Shown here: positions 19,659 through 31,791 of the stretch, in pieces | Numbering within the stretch: the stretch's first letter is position 1 | How the letters are laid out: every line of letters starts with the position of its first letter | Source of the DNA: Catenaria anguillulae PL171 | Lineage: Eukaryota > Blastocladiomycota > Blastocladiomycetes > Blastocladiales > Catenariaceae | Reading direction: 5' to 3' | NCBI GenBank assembly: GCA_002102555.1 | Contig: MCFL01000042.1 | Coordinates: 1 to 64,000 of the forward strand | DNA: 64,000 nucleotides | Notes under the pieces: model-generated | Database searches by the model: none | What the model saw: only the letters and a program-made list of their open reading frames with translations | What the model was told of the DNA's origin: nothing | Position numbers and translations under genes: made by a program

Positions 19659-22326
19659 GTGCGCAATATCATCCACGAGGAGCTCGGTGGCCAGAATATG
19701 GCCACCATGACGAGCAAAGACGTTCAAGCCCTCCGTACCCGTGTCAACGGCCGTATCATTGCCGCCATTCCGGATGGCCCGAAACGGGTCGCGTACCTCA
19801 AGGCCGCCGTTACGACGGTGTCCTGGACTCGACACAGGTCAATGTCCGTAAACGTGTAGTTCCTGCTTTTCCTCGCACTTCAAGTGCATTCCTCCAATCT
19901 GACCTACTGAGCGTCACTGACCAAACTGAACCGTGCCGCTCTCCAGGACGCATGCCGAGTACGGGCGGACGCTCCGCGCGTTCCAGCAATGGGCCTTTGT
20001 CGAGTACGGCATTTACGCCGACTTGAAGCACGAGACGTACCCTTCCTCGATTGTCGCCAACTCTATCAGTATGTTACCGCCGTTCCGCCTGCCAACCCAG
20101 CTCAAGTCCCGCGGTTCTGACTTTCTGTCCACTTCATCCTTTGTTCCCTCAGCGTGGCGCTGGGGTAAAGGGCAACGTGCTCGCTCTACTCTCGACAAGT
20201 TCATGTGTGCCTTCAGTGCTTTTCACAAGCACGGCAACCACGATCGCATCGTCTACGACATCAAACCTGGCACACGGCCCTACGTCACCCCAGACGGCCA
20301 GCACACCTGCCACATATGGGGCAATGTGTTGAGCTCGGCCCAGGTCAAGGTGTGTCCATGTTTTCTGCTTCTTGATCGCACCCAGCCGATTTTTTCTGTG
20401 CCCTGTACGCTAGTGCTCACATGGACGTTTGCGTGAACAGACGAGCATCCGCTCCGCCAACGAAAAGATCACGGAGGTCCACCGGGAGCAGCGGGCACCA
20501 TCCTTTGCGGAGCTCTCCCAAGTCGAGTCCATGTTCCACCAGTGCCATGAGCTCGAGAAGAATGTGGCCATGTACGCCAGCCGCACGTTCGCCTTCCGCC
20601 AGACGTTCCTCATTTCGGTTGGCGCATGTTTGCGTCGTGACGAGCTCGTCAACTTGCGCGTTGGCGACGTCCAGTCTCCCGACGACCCCGTCGACCCAAG
20701 CAAGTGGCTGCTCGATGCCGACGGCCTGCCGCCGTACCTCGAGTTGACAGTGCGGCGGTCAAAGACAAGCGACCGGCCAGCGACGGTGACAGTGTTCCGC
20801 AACGCCATTCCGGGAAATGCGCACTCCGTGTCCCGTCTTGGCCATACTCATCACGATTCGCGCCTTTTATGGCGAGGCCGCGACGGTTGAGCAGGCTGCC
20901 AAGTGCATGCTGCCTGTGATTCCCAAGCACATTGGGCACACGTTGATGTGGGAGCCGTGGTCGGTCGAGGGATACTCGGATTTCTTCCAGGTATGTTGTC
21001 GCTTCTATCGCCTCATGTGCACATCGATCTTGAACTTGTGTGCTAACGACCCTGGCCATCTAGGAGTACATTCTGCTCACGTTCAGGCCAACCAAAAATG
21101 ACGTGCTCATTGCCAAGCGGTACTTCGAGTCCGTTGGTGAGCCCAACCTCATCTCGACCAAGATGACGGACGGCGAGTTTGATGCATTCAAGGCCACCAC
21201 GCTCCGTTTCCGCGAGGTCGCCAAGCTCGAATCCGCCGCCAACCCTCCCGCCCAGCCTCCCTCCCGCGTCGACACTACCACGGGCAAGCGCGCGCGCAAG
21301 ATCAAGGGCAAGGAGCATTTCGCCCACGAGATTGTCTTGTACTTGCAGCGCCTTCGCCGCCTCATGCCGTCGTGGGAAAATCAGTACCTGACGGCAGAAG
21401 AGCGCGAGGCACTCGGCGAATACGGCAAGATTTTCACCTTCGAAAATCCGGGGTACAAGACGCATTCCGTGCGCCGTTTTGCCGCGCAGCTCGCCGCCCG
21501 GGCAGGCATGGCCAATGACGAGTTGATGGTTTGGGGTCGATGGGAGTCCGACGCCGTATACCGCTACATTGAGGAGGCTCGGATTCGGCAACGCAAGATG
21601 CAGGCGTCCAAGGCAATTGACCCTGTCAGGGTCAAGTGGATGATTGGTAAGCCGTACGGTGAGGAGGGGTTGCGTGAGGCATTGGTTGCATACTTGCAGG
21701 CATTGGCGGTGGCGACGGCGTTTCTGCAAAGTTTGTCGCTGCCCTTGGTCCGCCAACTCAGGCTGACCAGTGCAAATATGAACGAGCAGCTCTCGTCGAC
21801 GGGCATTCTCTGGTACACGGACCTTGCCAGGTTCATGGAGTTTTCCTGCCGCCACTTTGCTGAGCTTGAGGCCGCCATCCAACGCTCCGAGTACCTGGTT
21901 GATCACGATTCCCTTGGTGTGCCCGGTCTTCACCCTATGGCCGACCCGTCCGGCCGCTTTGCCCTCAACCGCGACCCCAACATCGCCACATTTGCACCAA
22001 CAACCACGCCTCCTGTGTCGGACGATGGTGCGCCCGATGGTCGCGTCGTACTCGCTCAAGACTGCCTTGTCTTCATGCCACAAGGTGCCGACCCGTCCTC
22101 TGGCGCCTCTCAACCCAACGGTCATCGACGTCAGCGGCCAGCTCATCCCGCAACGAGCCCGGCATCATCATCACTTCACCCTTCCTGCCCCCTCCACCCC
22201 ATGCGCGAACTCTCAAGTGCATGCTGTGTGTATTCTGTCGGCTTTGCAAACGGCCTTTGCCGGGTGACTCGCGACTGGTGGATGGAGCGGACGAACATCT
22301 ACCCCGCCAACGGCACACAGCATTAA
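19659..22326 (+). mobile_element. Crypton-like tyrosine-recombinase element, copy 1
   Basis: This copy shares about 2.2 kb of high identity with 28015-30240, including exons, introns and the intron sequence just before the first shared exon (TGAGCGTCACTGACCAAACT). It lacks the acidic 5' exon and the long 3' tail of copy 2, and identity stops near 22190. The boundaries are not marked by inverted repeats, as expected for Cryptons. The open frame at 19659-19856 upstream may be a different 5' exon or unrelated sequence. Confidence 0.7.
19947..22326 (+). pseudogene. Tyrosine recombinase, copy 1 (one frameshift)
   Basis: Tyrosine recombinases cut and rejoin DNA through a 3'-phosphotyrosine. Exons are 19947-20068, 20153-20349, 20441-20990 and 21064 onward, with conserved GT-AG introns. 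Catalytic residues: the first Arg in CLRRDELVNLRVGDV, His and second Arg in THSVRRFAAQ, Trp in VWGRWESDA, and nucleophile Tyr in YRYI. All lie in intact frames. One extra base near 20822 (GCACTCCGTG against GCACCTTTGC in copy 2) breaks exon 3. No reverse transcriptase lies nearby, which favours a Crypton over DIRS or Ngaro. The 5' exon is missing or replaced, so the copy is probably non-autonomous, although its catalytic domain could still be made. Confidence 0.72.
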
Positions 22327-23166
22327 GCGGACGCGTGCCCCGACATGGCCGGCAACATTGCACAAGAAGAGGTTTCGGTGGCATGGCTTGTGCTGGCGCA
22401 ATCGAGCGCCCCGTGCGTTCGATACGACGACGTGGAAGAACCAATGCTTGCCGCCAGGGTGCTTGCCCTGAGAATGGAGCCCGCGGCCTTGTGACTGACC
22501 AAGTGGACCGCCGTCCAGCGCGAGCGCGCCGCAATTGATTGTGTCAAGGTGGACGTTGCAAGACACGTCATTGACATTTGGATGGGCCACATGCCGTCGC
22601 TCGAGGACATGGATAGATTGTACGACACGTAACTGACATTTGGATGGGCCGTTCGAGGACATGATTACGTTGTGTGCGTCGGAAATGGATGTGAATGGCG
22701 AGCAAGTCATGCCGCTGCCGCTCGACACGTACCATCAACTCGTCAAGGCGCCGGTGGGCCTCAACTAAGGCAGGGACGAGATACAAGATGGCGGCGGCGA
22801 GGCCGACGATCCTTTGCAGTGGGACGCAAACGACGACAACGGCACGCGTGGGGCAAGTTCCCCAGTCAACCAACGGTTGGTGGTTTGGGCGGAGGATGAG
22901 CCGGGATGGAAGAGCAAAGGATTGTCCTGATTTTGTAAAGTGTATGTACAAATGTTTTGGGACAATATTGAGACAACAACAAGTAAACTTTAGCAAATGA
23001 ACGTGCATGGGTGAATGGGTGTCGCGTGCAAAAGAGCCAACCACGACAACGGTGAGATATGGCGTGCAAATGTGAAAGAGTGGAAGGAGCGAATCAAGTT
23101 GACCATCCATGGCAGATGGCAAGGGAATGTAGAAGAACACACACTCATGGGGCTACGTTTACACAC
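22327..23166. other. Intergenic, no supported gene
   Basis: A short direct repeat (TGACATTTGGATGGGCC at about 22573 and 22636) is the only visible structure. The right end is the 3' flank of the minus-strand gene that follows. Confidence 0.5.
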
Positions 23167-24276
23167 TTAGACGGACGCGCCAAACACCATAGCGACCGCG
23201 ACCAATGCTGCCGCAACCATGGCCACCGCCTGACCCAAGAGCGCAGAAGCAGGCGCAGCACCTGAAGCGGTTGACCCTTGGGCCACCACGGTGGTCTGGG
23301 GATTGGCCGTTCCCAACACAAGCTCGCCGTCGGCCTTGACAAACCCGTCGCCGCACATGCCATTGACGTCCTTAATCATCTGGTCAAGTTGCTTGCCAAA
23401 CTCGTCGGCCTCAGACTTGGCCATGGTTTGCATGATGGGGAGCAACTTCTTCTTTGCGTAAATGGCCATTTGCGACGTTTGCATGGCCATGCACGGCGTG
23501 CACGCCTCGGCCTTGGGCACTTGCTTCCACGCGGTGGCGTTGGGCATCATGATTTGCGAAAGCGAGCTTGCGCCATTGGCAACGCCGGGAAGCATGTTAG
23601 CCATGGGGTCGGCCGCGGGCGTCTTGGGCGAGGTGGCGGCCGGGTTGTCAATGGGCATGATGGTAAAGTCAGTGGGGCTGATGAGCTTGTACTTTTTCGA
23701 CAACTGAATCGACTGCACAGAGCAAAGCTGGCCGTCGCCCGCGGGCGCCTTTGTGTCCTTGACACACATGAGGTCCTTGGCAAAGTACATGGTGTCCTTG
23801 AGCAACACCTTGACTGAGCCTTCGGTTCCGGGGGCAATCGACATGTTTGCAGACTTGAGCGACTCGGAGGAAAGCATACCCGCGCATCCATCCACCAGCG
23901 TGGCTGACGAGTTGCGGAACGTGGCGTTGCACGTGTCGCCGCACATGTTGCGCACAACGGTCGTGATGCCGTCATAGTACTTGTCAAGGTTGTCGGCGGT
24001 CGCGAGCAGCATCGAGTCGGTGATGAGCTGCCCAAAGCACTTGTCGGCAGACAGGGCCATGGCGGCGGCACCGCAGGCAATCATGGCCGGGTCCAATTGT
24101 CCTCCGGTTCCGGCTCCAGGGCCTGCGGTGGCACCGGGAGCGGGCGCTGGGCGGGTGGATGTGGGTGGAGCGGCCGATGAGGACGGCGCGGGCTGTTGCG
24201 GGATGGCGTGCACGGAGGAGGAGGCCGAGAGAAGGGCCGCAAGGAGGGCCAGGATGGCGAGATTGGGTGAATGCAT
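23167..24276 (-). CDS. Secreted Cys-rich protein, likely GPI-anchored (paralogue of 8066-9473)
   Basis: This is a single-exon gene of 369 residues. It has a clear signal peptide (NLAILALLAALLSASSSVHA), a Pro/Ala/Thr linker, a Cys-rich domain, and a hydrophobic C-terminal tail (LLGQAVAMVAAALVAVAMVF) typical of GPI anchoring. Cysteine blocks match the other copy in order: MIACG, DKCFGQL, NMCGDTCNATF, VDGCAGM, DLMCV, QLCSVQSIQLSKKYKL, EACTPCMAMQ, GMCGDGF. The paralogue has an intron and an acidic insert here, while this one has neither. Several NxT/NxS sites suggest glycosylation. A TATA-like CATAAAAG lies upstream at about 24445. The function is unknown; the two genes define a small surface-protein family. 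Confidence 0.85.
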   Translation of the reverse strand: MHSPNLAILALLAALLSASSSVHAIPQQPAPSSSAAPPTSTRPAPAPGATAGPGAGTGGQLDPAMIACGAAAMALSADKCFGQLITDSMLLATADNLDKYYDGITTVVRNMCGDTCNATFRNSSATLVDGCAGMLSSESLKSANMSIAPGTEGSVKVLLKDTMYFAKDLMCVKDTKAPAGDGQLCSVQSIQLSKKYKLISPTDFTIMPIDNPAATSPKTPAADPMANMLPGVANGASSLSQIMMPNATAWKQVPKAEACTPCMAMQTSQMAIYAKKKLLPIMQTMAKSEADEFGKQLDQMIKDVNGMCGDGFVKADGELVLGTANPQTTVVAQGSTASGAAPASALLGQAVAMVAAALVAVAMVFGASV

Positions 24277-26226
24277 TGTGACGTGTCGTGTCGCGAATGG
24301 AATGCAGTGGGAAATGCTGGGTGTTGGTGGTAGAGTATTGAGGTTGGCAATTCAGTCAGTATGCACTCTGCGATGTTCGTCTTGAGTCTGCAGTTGCTCA
24401 TTCATCTTAGTCCACTAACTAACAGCCAACGGGTTCGCGTTGGCTTTTATGCGGATTTTTTGGCTCACTGCTCATGAGTGGGGCATCTGCTGATGCGGAG
24501 TGGTGGCTGCGGCTCGGTGCTCGTTCCATGCTGCTGCCAACGCATGTGCAAGAGGGTTGGTTCGGATGGCTGGGTTGCCCAAAGGGTCCAGACTGGGCTG
24601 GTGGGTGCGGAAGGATGGATTGCGGTCAATTGTTGAGCCGTGAGGAAACGGGACGCGACGCGTCGCTCAAAAACCCTGCCACCAGCCGCCACCAAGTTTG
24701 CATGCATTGCCAAGCGTTTCTTGGCGATTTGTAATTGGGCTGCATGCATTCGCTGCTCCCCGGACCCTGGACCCTGGTGGATGGGCGTCCAAGTCACTGA
24801 GGGCCGGGTCACCTATCGCTCCTTCCGTCATCACAAGCTCTCAACCGCATCCCAGCGCTGGCGCTGACCAGCAGGCTGCCCAAATCCATATCGCAGATTC
24901 AATGCTTTTAGCATTGCCTTTGATATTGCCATCATCGCACGCTCAAGTGCTTTCTGTCCAATCGTGCTCAAAGTTCAGCTCTATTGCTCTGATCCGTTAC
25001 TTACCGAATGCTCATCACTCTCCACTCAACGATTGGATGACTACGCTCTTGACCTTACACACACACACACAATACATAATGGGCACTCTTCTCGTCCATT
25101 CCAAATCCCTGAGTTGTTTCTCCCTCTCGCAGCCAACGCTCTTGTCCAACTAGCCGTTGATGGTCCCCACGAATCAATGCAATCGCGGCGGCACTGCCAG
25201 TCGCCATGGCAAACGGAAAGGCAACCGTCGAGCCACTTGCGCATGTACTCGTGGTCTTGTTGGCGACGGATTGAGCTACATCTGGATCGCAAACGACAGA
25301 TGATGAGCTCAGAGAAACATGAGGTGACATTGGAGAGCAGTGCGTCATTTACCACGAGCAGGTTGGGGAGCGGCACTGATGGCAGCCCCAAGGGCAGAAA
25401 GCATCATGACGAAAATGGAGAAGGTGGGCATGGTCTTTTTTCAATGATTTGGAAGGCAAACGAATCACGATGTACGATGTGGGTCGATGCCATGTTGAAG
25501 GCATATGGAAGGTGTCGACGAGAATACTCACACATTTGGCCATCAGCAGCGCGATGGATCCAGTGGAAAAAGTGCCAGGCACACAATATTCTGCACATTC
25601 ACGTTCGGATGAAGACTTTACTCCGGGCGGTATGTATGATATGTGGTGCGCTGAGACTCTCTCCCTGGACTAAGAGGGAAACTGGGTGGAGTGATGGATT
25701 ATGCAGGCTGCGGATGTGCATGAGACAGTCCCCTGCTTGAGCGACAAGCACATTTTTTCTGAATTGCATGTTAAACATGCATGAATATGTTCTTGACACC
25801 CAGTATATGGTCTTGACATATATGGGCCTGACACACCACCACGGCAACCCATGCTTTACTGGATGATTGAACAGAAAAGGTGCTTTCACAATAGTAAATA
25901 TTGTCTGTACATGAATGAAGCGGATCCGGACCTGTCGGTTATGTACACTTGCACCTCACTATTTCCGGTTGAGTCAAGCGCAATTCCTGGGCGCTGGGCA
26001 TATACACCAGAGTGCTCATCATTCGTGCCACAGTTCCACATTGACAAGGAACAGGGTACAGACAACTTGATCCGCTTGAAGTACTATCGCACCTCAGCGT
26101 CATCCCTGACTGCCTCAGCCATTCCTCAAAACTGTTCACACTACCCAGCGTAGCCTCTGCCCTGCCCATACAAGGAATCATGCCCGCTACAATTCGGCCA
26201 GTAACTCCGGCTCTGAAAAGCAAGAT
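24277..26226. other. Intergenic, no supported gene
   Basis: A (CA)n run lies at about 25058-25071. A 258-codon open frame at 24964-25740 has no motif and biased, unconvincing composition, so I leave it out. Confidence 0.5.
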
Positions 26227-26297
26227 GAACCATTGGTGTAGTGGTAGCATATCACCCTTCCAAGGTGGCGGCTCGGGTTCGAACCCCGGATGGTTCA
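26227..26297 (+). tRNA. tRNA-Gly (UCC)
   Basis: Same 71-base tRNA as at 3961, here with a fully paired acceptor (GAACCAT with ATGGTTC) and anticodon TCC. It begins a second Gly-spacer-Trp cassette whose Trp half is truncated. Confidence 0.92.
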
Positions 26298-26394
26298 GAA
26301 TAGGATTTCGATTCGACTTTTTGCCTCGTTTCCGACGCCGCATACTCCGTTGGCGGCCACCTGCGACGACAACAACTTCAGTCGTTGACGTGCT

Positions 26395-26588
26395 TCCAGC
26401 AGAACTGCGACACGCATCAGGCCCAGGCACGGCATTTTTGCACCAGCTGCACATGCAAGATGCAACCAAGGCCATTCCGGCGTACTCCACGCACTTCAGC
26501 GAGCCAATACGGCCACGACTCTTTGTCGAAAAATCGCGATAGCCGACGGGAAAACCGGGTACAATTTTAAAACTCACCAAATCAAAAG
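26395..26588 (+). repeat. tRNA cassette spacer
   Basis: This stretch matches the spacer at about 4165-4364 and 979-1111, including CAGAACTGCGACACGCATCA, GGCCCAGGCACGGCATTTTT and GCGAGCCAATACGGCC. Confidence 0.8.
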
Positions 26589-26637
26589 GGGGCGTTGGCG
26601 CAACGGTAGCGCGTCTGACTCCAGATCAGAAGGTTGG
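26589..26637 (+). pseudogene. tRNA-Trp, truncated after the anticodon arm
   Basis: Acceptor, D arm and anticodon arm (CTCCAGA) are identical to the intact tRNA-Trp. The sequence breaks off in the variable loop after AAGGTTGG, so the T arm, B box and 3' acceptor are absent. It cannot be transcribed or folded as a tRNA. The downstream sequence is not the retrotransposon seen at 1130. Confidence 0.88.
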
Positions 26638-27203
26638 TAGCATTAGAAAACTGAAGAGTGTGCGCCGCGGCGCTCAAGGGCTGGTGTGTGCGTCGCGACG
26701 CACGAGCCGCGGCTCTGATTGGCTGAATGTGCCCATGTTCATTTCGCAAGCATCGCGCGTCAATGGGCAAGCTGAGAGACAGTTCATGACTTGATTCCCA
26801 CACGCGCAGATCACTTTTCAAAACGTCACGCCGCTGTTCTCACGACTCACGGCTCTGTCGGAAAGTCGAGCACTTGAGACGATCCGTGAGACATTCCCCC
26901 TCAGCTCTAGCACATTTGATTTGATGTAATGTCAATCACCGCTCGGATTGCCATATGCAGAAGCAAAATCCTCAAAAGGCCACCGACCCCGTTGCCCACC
27001 CCCGACACAAAGCAATGCAACACTTGCCCGCCAAACATTTCCAGCACGCAATCAAGTCCAACACATTCCCTCATCTCGCGCCAATCCCACTAGCACGACC
27101 AGTCACTCACCGCCTTCCCCTTCTCTGATCTTCTCCTCGGCGTCACCGTTTTCATCAACCACAATCGATCAATCCCACAACCCAACCACTCACACCCCAC
27201 AAC
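26638..27203. other. Intergenic / 5' region of recombinase copy 2
   Basis: No gene is visible. The last 100 bases, CA- and CT-rich, would be the leader of the recombinase gene starting at 27204. Confidence 0.45.
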
Positions 27204-30200
27204 ATGAACCCACCGAACGACCCGCAAGGCATCCCGATGCAATTCCAGCTCAATCGCACCGTGCTCGACCGAGCGGACGCGGTCGTCCAAGCTTCGGCTG
27301 CCGCTGCTGCCGCCGCTACCGCCAGGCGGGCTCCCAATCGCCGCCAGACCCCGACTGGAACTGGGGCTACCGATCACGACGTCCTATCGCCCGCGGCAGG
27401 CGCGATCACCGCACCGCAAACGCAAGCCGCGAACGGTTCTGACGCCGCCGACGCCTTTATGTCTGGCTTAGACGGCGGCAACATGTCCAACCCGTTGCTG
27501 GGCGGCGGCCGTTTCGCGCAGACGGATGACCCGCTCCAGCGTTCGCGTCAGGCCAGGGTGTTCGCTCAAGATGACGATTCAGACGACGATGACAGTGACA
27601 GTGACAGCGATGGGAGCGACGGCTTGAGCGCGAGCGGTAGTGATACCGACGGCTCCGATGATGATGACGAAGGTGAGGTCGAGGAGGCGGACGGGGACGA
27701 ACATGAAACGGGTCACTGGGACGAGTTGCGGTTCACGACAAAGGACCGGCGAGTTTGGCCCAAATGGATCGGATCCGGGCCAAGGAAGCCAATGGGATTC
27801 ACGGACGGCGAATGGGCGGCGCACATGGAGCAGCGTGCCCCAGAAAACAACCTGTTGAGTGCAGAGGACCGTGCAAGGCTGGAGAAAGTGACGGCCGAGA
27901 GCGGTGTTCGCTTGCAAACCAAGGCGAATGTCAAGTGCGTCCTCCATTCTGACATATCCTTGACTGATGCTGAGCGTCACTGACCAAACTGAACCATTTC
28001 GTGTCGCTCTCCAGGACACATGCCGAGTACGGGCTGACGCTCCTCGCGTTTCAGCAATGGGCCTTTGTCGAGTACGGCATTTATGCCGACTTGAAGCACG
28101 AGACGTACCCTTCCTCGATTGTCGCCAACTACATCAGTATGCTACTGCCGTTCCGCCTGCCAACCCAGCTCAAGTCCCGCGGTTCTGACTTTCTGTCCAC
28201 TTCATCCTTTGTTCCCTCAGCGTGGCGCTGGGGTAAAGGGCAACGTGCTCGCTCTACTCTCGACAAGTTCATGTGTGCCTTCAGTGCTTTTCACAAGCAC
28301 GGCAACCACGATCGCATCGTCTACGACGTCAAACCCGGCACGCGGCCCTACGTCACCCCAGACGGCCAGCACGCCTGCCACATGTGGGGCGATGTGTTGA
28401 GCTCGGCCCAGGTCAAGGTGTGTCCATGTTTTCTGCTTCTTGATCGCACCCAGCCATTTTTTCTCTGTGCCCTGTACGCTCATGCTAACATGGACATTTG
28501 CATGAACAGACGAGCATCCGCTCCGCCAACGAAAGGATCACAGAGGTCCACCGGGAGCAGCGGGCACCATCCTTTGGGGAGCTCTCGCAAGTCGAGTCCA
28601 TGTTCCACCGGTGCCATGAGCTCGAGAAGAATGTGGCCATGTACGCCAGCCGCACTTTCGCCTTCCGGCAGGCGTTCCTCATTTCGGTTGGCGCATGTTT
28701 GCGCCGTGACGAGCTCGTCAACTTGCGCGTTGGCGACGTCAAGTTTCCCGACGACCCCGTCGACCCAAGCAAGTGGCTGCTCGATGCCGACGGCCTGCCG
28801 CCGTACCTCGAGTTGACGGTGCGGCGCTCAAAGACAAGCGACCGGCCAGCGACCGTGACGGTGTTCCGCAACGCCATTCCAGGCAATGCGCACCTTTGCC
28901 CTGTCTTGGCCATTCTCGTCACGATTCGCGCCTTCTATGGCGAGGCCGCGACGGTTGAGCAGGCCGCCAAGTGCATGCTGCCCGTGATTCCCAAGCACAT
29001 TGGGCACACGTTGACGTGGGAGCCGTGGTCGGTCGAGGGGTACTCGGATTTCTTCCAGGTATGTTGTCGCTTCTTTCGCCTCATGTGCACATCGATCTTG
29101 AACTTGTGTGCTAACGAGCCTGGCCATTTAGGAGTACATCCTGCTCACGTTCGGGCCGACCAAAAATGACGTGCTCATTGCCAAGCGGTACTTCGAGTCC
29201 GTTGGCGAGCCCAACATCATCTCGACCAAGATGACGGACGGCGAGTTTGATGCATTCAAGGCCACAACGCTCCGTTTCCGCGAGGTCGACAAGCTCGAAT
29301 CCGCCACCAACCCTCCCGCCCAGCCTGCCTCCCGCGTCGACGCTACCACGGGCAAGCGCGTGCGCAAGATCAAGGACAAGGAGCATTTCGCCCACGAAAT
29401 TGTCTTGTACTTGCAGCGCCTTCGCCGCCTTATGCCGTCGTGGGAAAATCAGTACCTGACGGCAGAAGAGCGCGAGCACTCGGCGAATACGGCAAGATTT
29501 TCACCTTCGAAAATCCGGGGTACAAGACGCATTCCGTGCGCCGTTTTGCGGCGCAGCTCGCCGCCCGGGCAGGCATGGCCAATGACGAGTTGATGGTTTG
29601 GGGTCGATGGGAGTCCGACGCCGTATACCGCTACATTGAGGAGGCTCGGATTCGGCAACGCAAGATGCAGGCGTCCAAGGCAATTGACCCTGTCAGGGTC
29701 AAGTGGATGATTGGTAAGCCGTACGGTGAGGAGGGGTTGCGTGAGGCATTGGTTGCATACTTGCAGGCATTGGCGGTGGCGACGGCGTTTCTGCAAAGTT
29801 TGTCGCTGCCCTTGGTCCGGCAACTCAGGCTGACCAGTGCAAAGATGAACGAGCAGCTCTCGTCGACGGGCATTCTCTGGTACACGGACCTTGCCAGGTT
29901 CATGGAGTTTTCCTGCCGCCACTTTGCTGAGCTTGAGGCCGCCATCCCAACGCTCCGAGTACCTGGTTGATCACGATTCCCTTGGTGTGCCCGGTCTTCA
30001 CCTATGGCCGACCCGTCCGGCCGCTTTGCCCTCAACCGCGACCCCAACATCGCCACTTTTGCACCAACAACCACGCCTCTTGTGTCGGACGATGGTGCGC
30101 CCAATGGTCGCGTCGTGCTCGCTCAAGACTGCCTTGTCTTGATGCCACAAGGTGCCGACCCGTCTTCCGGCGCCTCTCAACCCGCGGCCGCGTTGCCTCA

Positions 30201-31791
30201 ACGGTCGTCGACATCAGCGGCCAGCTCATCCCGCAACGAGCCTGGCATCATCACACATCTCCCTTCCCGCCTCCACCTCCACCGCCTTCGCGTCCGCGGT
30301 CGCCTCCACGGGTCAGGCGAACGCCTCATGATTCCGGGCCCACCATCATTTGCCCGTCGCCTTTCCCGCAACCAACAACCACTCCTCCCTCTCGCGTGTC
30401 GTCGGCCACGCCGCCAACCACCACGCACCCATGGCGCGCTCGTCATCTGGGTCGGTCCCGCCGTCAACGAGCGCAAGGCCCGCCGGGCTTCATGTCCCGC
30501 GCCCCGTCAGCACCGCCGCGAGCCAGCCAGAGTCAGTCATCAACCTGGATCGTGTGATTGCTGACCCAAACGTCACGATTCCGGGCGGGATTCGAGCCTT
30601 TTTGCGGTCAACGCAAAACCCGGACCTCGAGCTCGTGTTTGGCGACGAGGGTGAGATGGTGCACCTATCGCCCGAGGCTCACATTGATGCGATTTTGCGG
30701 CGTAGTGGCCTCCCGGCATTGGACGCGGATGATGGCGGTTCCGAGTCGTCCACAGATGGCGAGGTCATGGCCATGTCAAGCGACGAGAGCGACTCGGATC
30801 TCGCAGGCCAAGCCGCGTCGAGTGCGTCCGCCGCGGCCGGGATTGGGTCAAGTACGTCGGCTGCTGCCACAGTTGCTGGCAGCCCAGATGTCTGGTCAAT
30901 TGCGCAACGTACGGCGCGATTCTTTCTGCATTTGACGCTGTGGCTGTTTTCTGACACTCCTTTGCGTTTCCTTAGCGCCGCCGCGTGCAACGACTGCATC
31001 GTTTTCAACGCCATCAACGGTGCCGTCGGCTCTGCGCTTGCTGCTCGGCCAGCCCTCAACCGCACCAACGCCAACAACCGCACATTGGTAGCGCACTCGG
31101 CCGCATCGCGCAACCCATCGGGCGCGCCTGGCGCGTCGCTAGACGGCATTCTTGTGCAAGCCGCCGCGTATGGCCACGCGCACCATGCTGCAACCGACCG
31201 AATGTCAGCAGTACAGTCGGCCGCATCGCCCAATACATCGGGGCGCCTGGCGCGTCGCTGGCAGGCATTTTCATGCGAGCCGCTGCGAATGACCACGCGC
31301 ACCATGTTGGACCATTGTCGTCGTCATCAGCATTTTCAGCATTGCCTTCGACACTCCAATCGCAACCCACTCGCTCCGTTGCCGTCACGCAAGCCATGGG
31401 GGGCGGGTTCGCTGACACTGAGCAGGCCCGCTTGTTCACGTCGTCTTCGCCATTCATGTCGTCGTCGCCATCGCTCGGTCAAGGACATGTGCGTCCCACG
31501 GGCACGCAAGCACACTCGCTGCCGGCTCCATTCATGCCGGCTTCATCCGCATCTGCCTCGATTCCTTTCCCAGCCGTGCCGCCCATGTACCAGATCCAGC
31601 AACAAAGCGACATCTTGCACCAACCGCTGCAGCATCTGCCACCGCCGCTGCCACTGCATCCAACATTATTGTCTGCCGCGCAGCAGCCGCGCAGCAGAAA
31701 TGCAGCGCGTACGAGCGAAGTGGCTGGATTGGATTCGCTTGATGATTTGGCGTCAGAATTCGACCGGGTGAACAAGTCGGTAAGAAGATGA
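27204..31791 (+). mobile_element. Crypton-like tyrosine-recombinase element, copy 2 (fuller length, frame-broken)
   Basis: The start at 27204 opens an acidic N-terminal exon (27204-27934) with long D/S runs (DDDSDDDDSDSDSDGSDG), spliced through GTGCGT to 28015. Shared exons follow as in copy 1, with the same catalytic motifs (RRDELVNLRVGDV, THSVRRFAAQ, GRWESDAVYRYI). Frame breaks against copy 1: one base lost near 29474 (before the H-x-x-R motif), one gained near 29946 and one lost near 30001. Beyond the shared region the frame continues, with more backward one-base shifts, into a Ser/Pro-rich tail (VINLDRVIADPNVTIPGGIR, acidic SSDESDSDLAG) ending at 31791. Whether the tail belongs to the element or is host sequence is unclear. 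Confidence 0.65.
31080..31315 (+). repeat. Tandem duplication of about 118 bases in the recombinase tail
   Basis: Two units each contain GTCGGCCGCATCG-like and GGCGCGTCGCT sequence. They encode GAPGASLDGILVQAAAYGHA and GAPGASLAGIFMRAAANDHA. The units are read in frames that differ by one base; unit 2 has TCGGGGCGCC where unit 1 has TCGGGCGCGCC, so a C has been lost in unit 2. Confidence 0.75.

Noticed and set aside
19659-19856. Start exon of recombinase copy 1
   Set aside because: It does not join the next exon in a usable phase and is unlike the copy 2 first exon, so I did not include it in the coding call.
24964-25740. A 258-codon frame in the gap after the secreted protein
   Set aside because: No recognisable domain and erratic composition, overlapping a CA repeat at its start.
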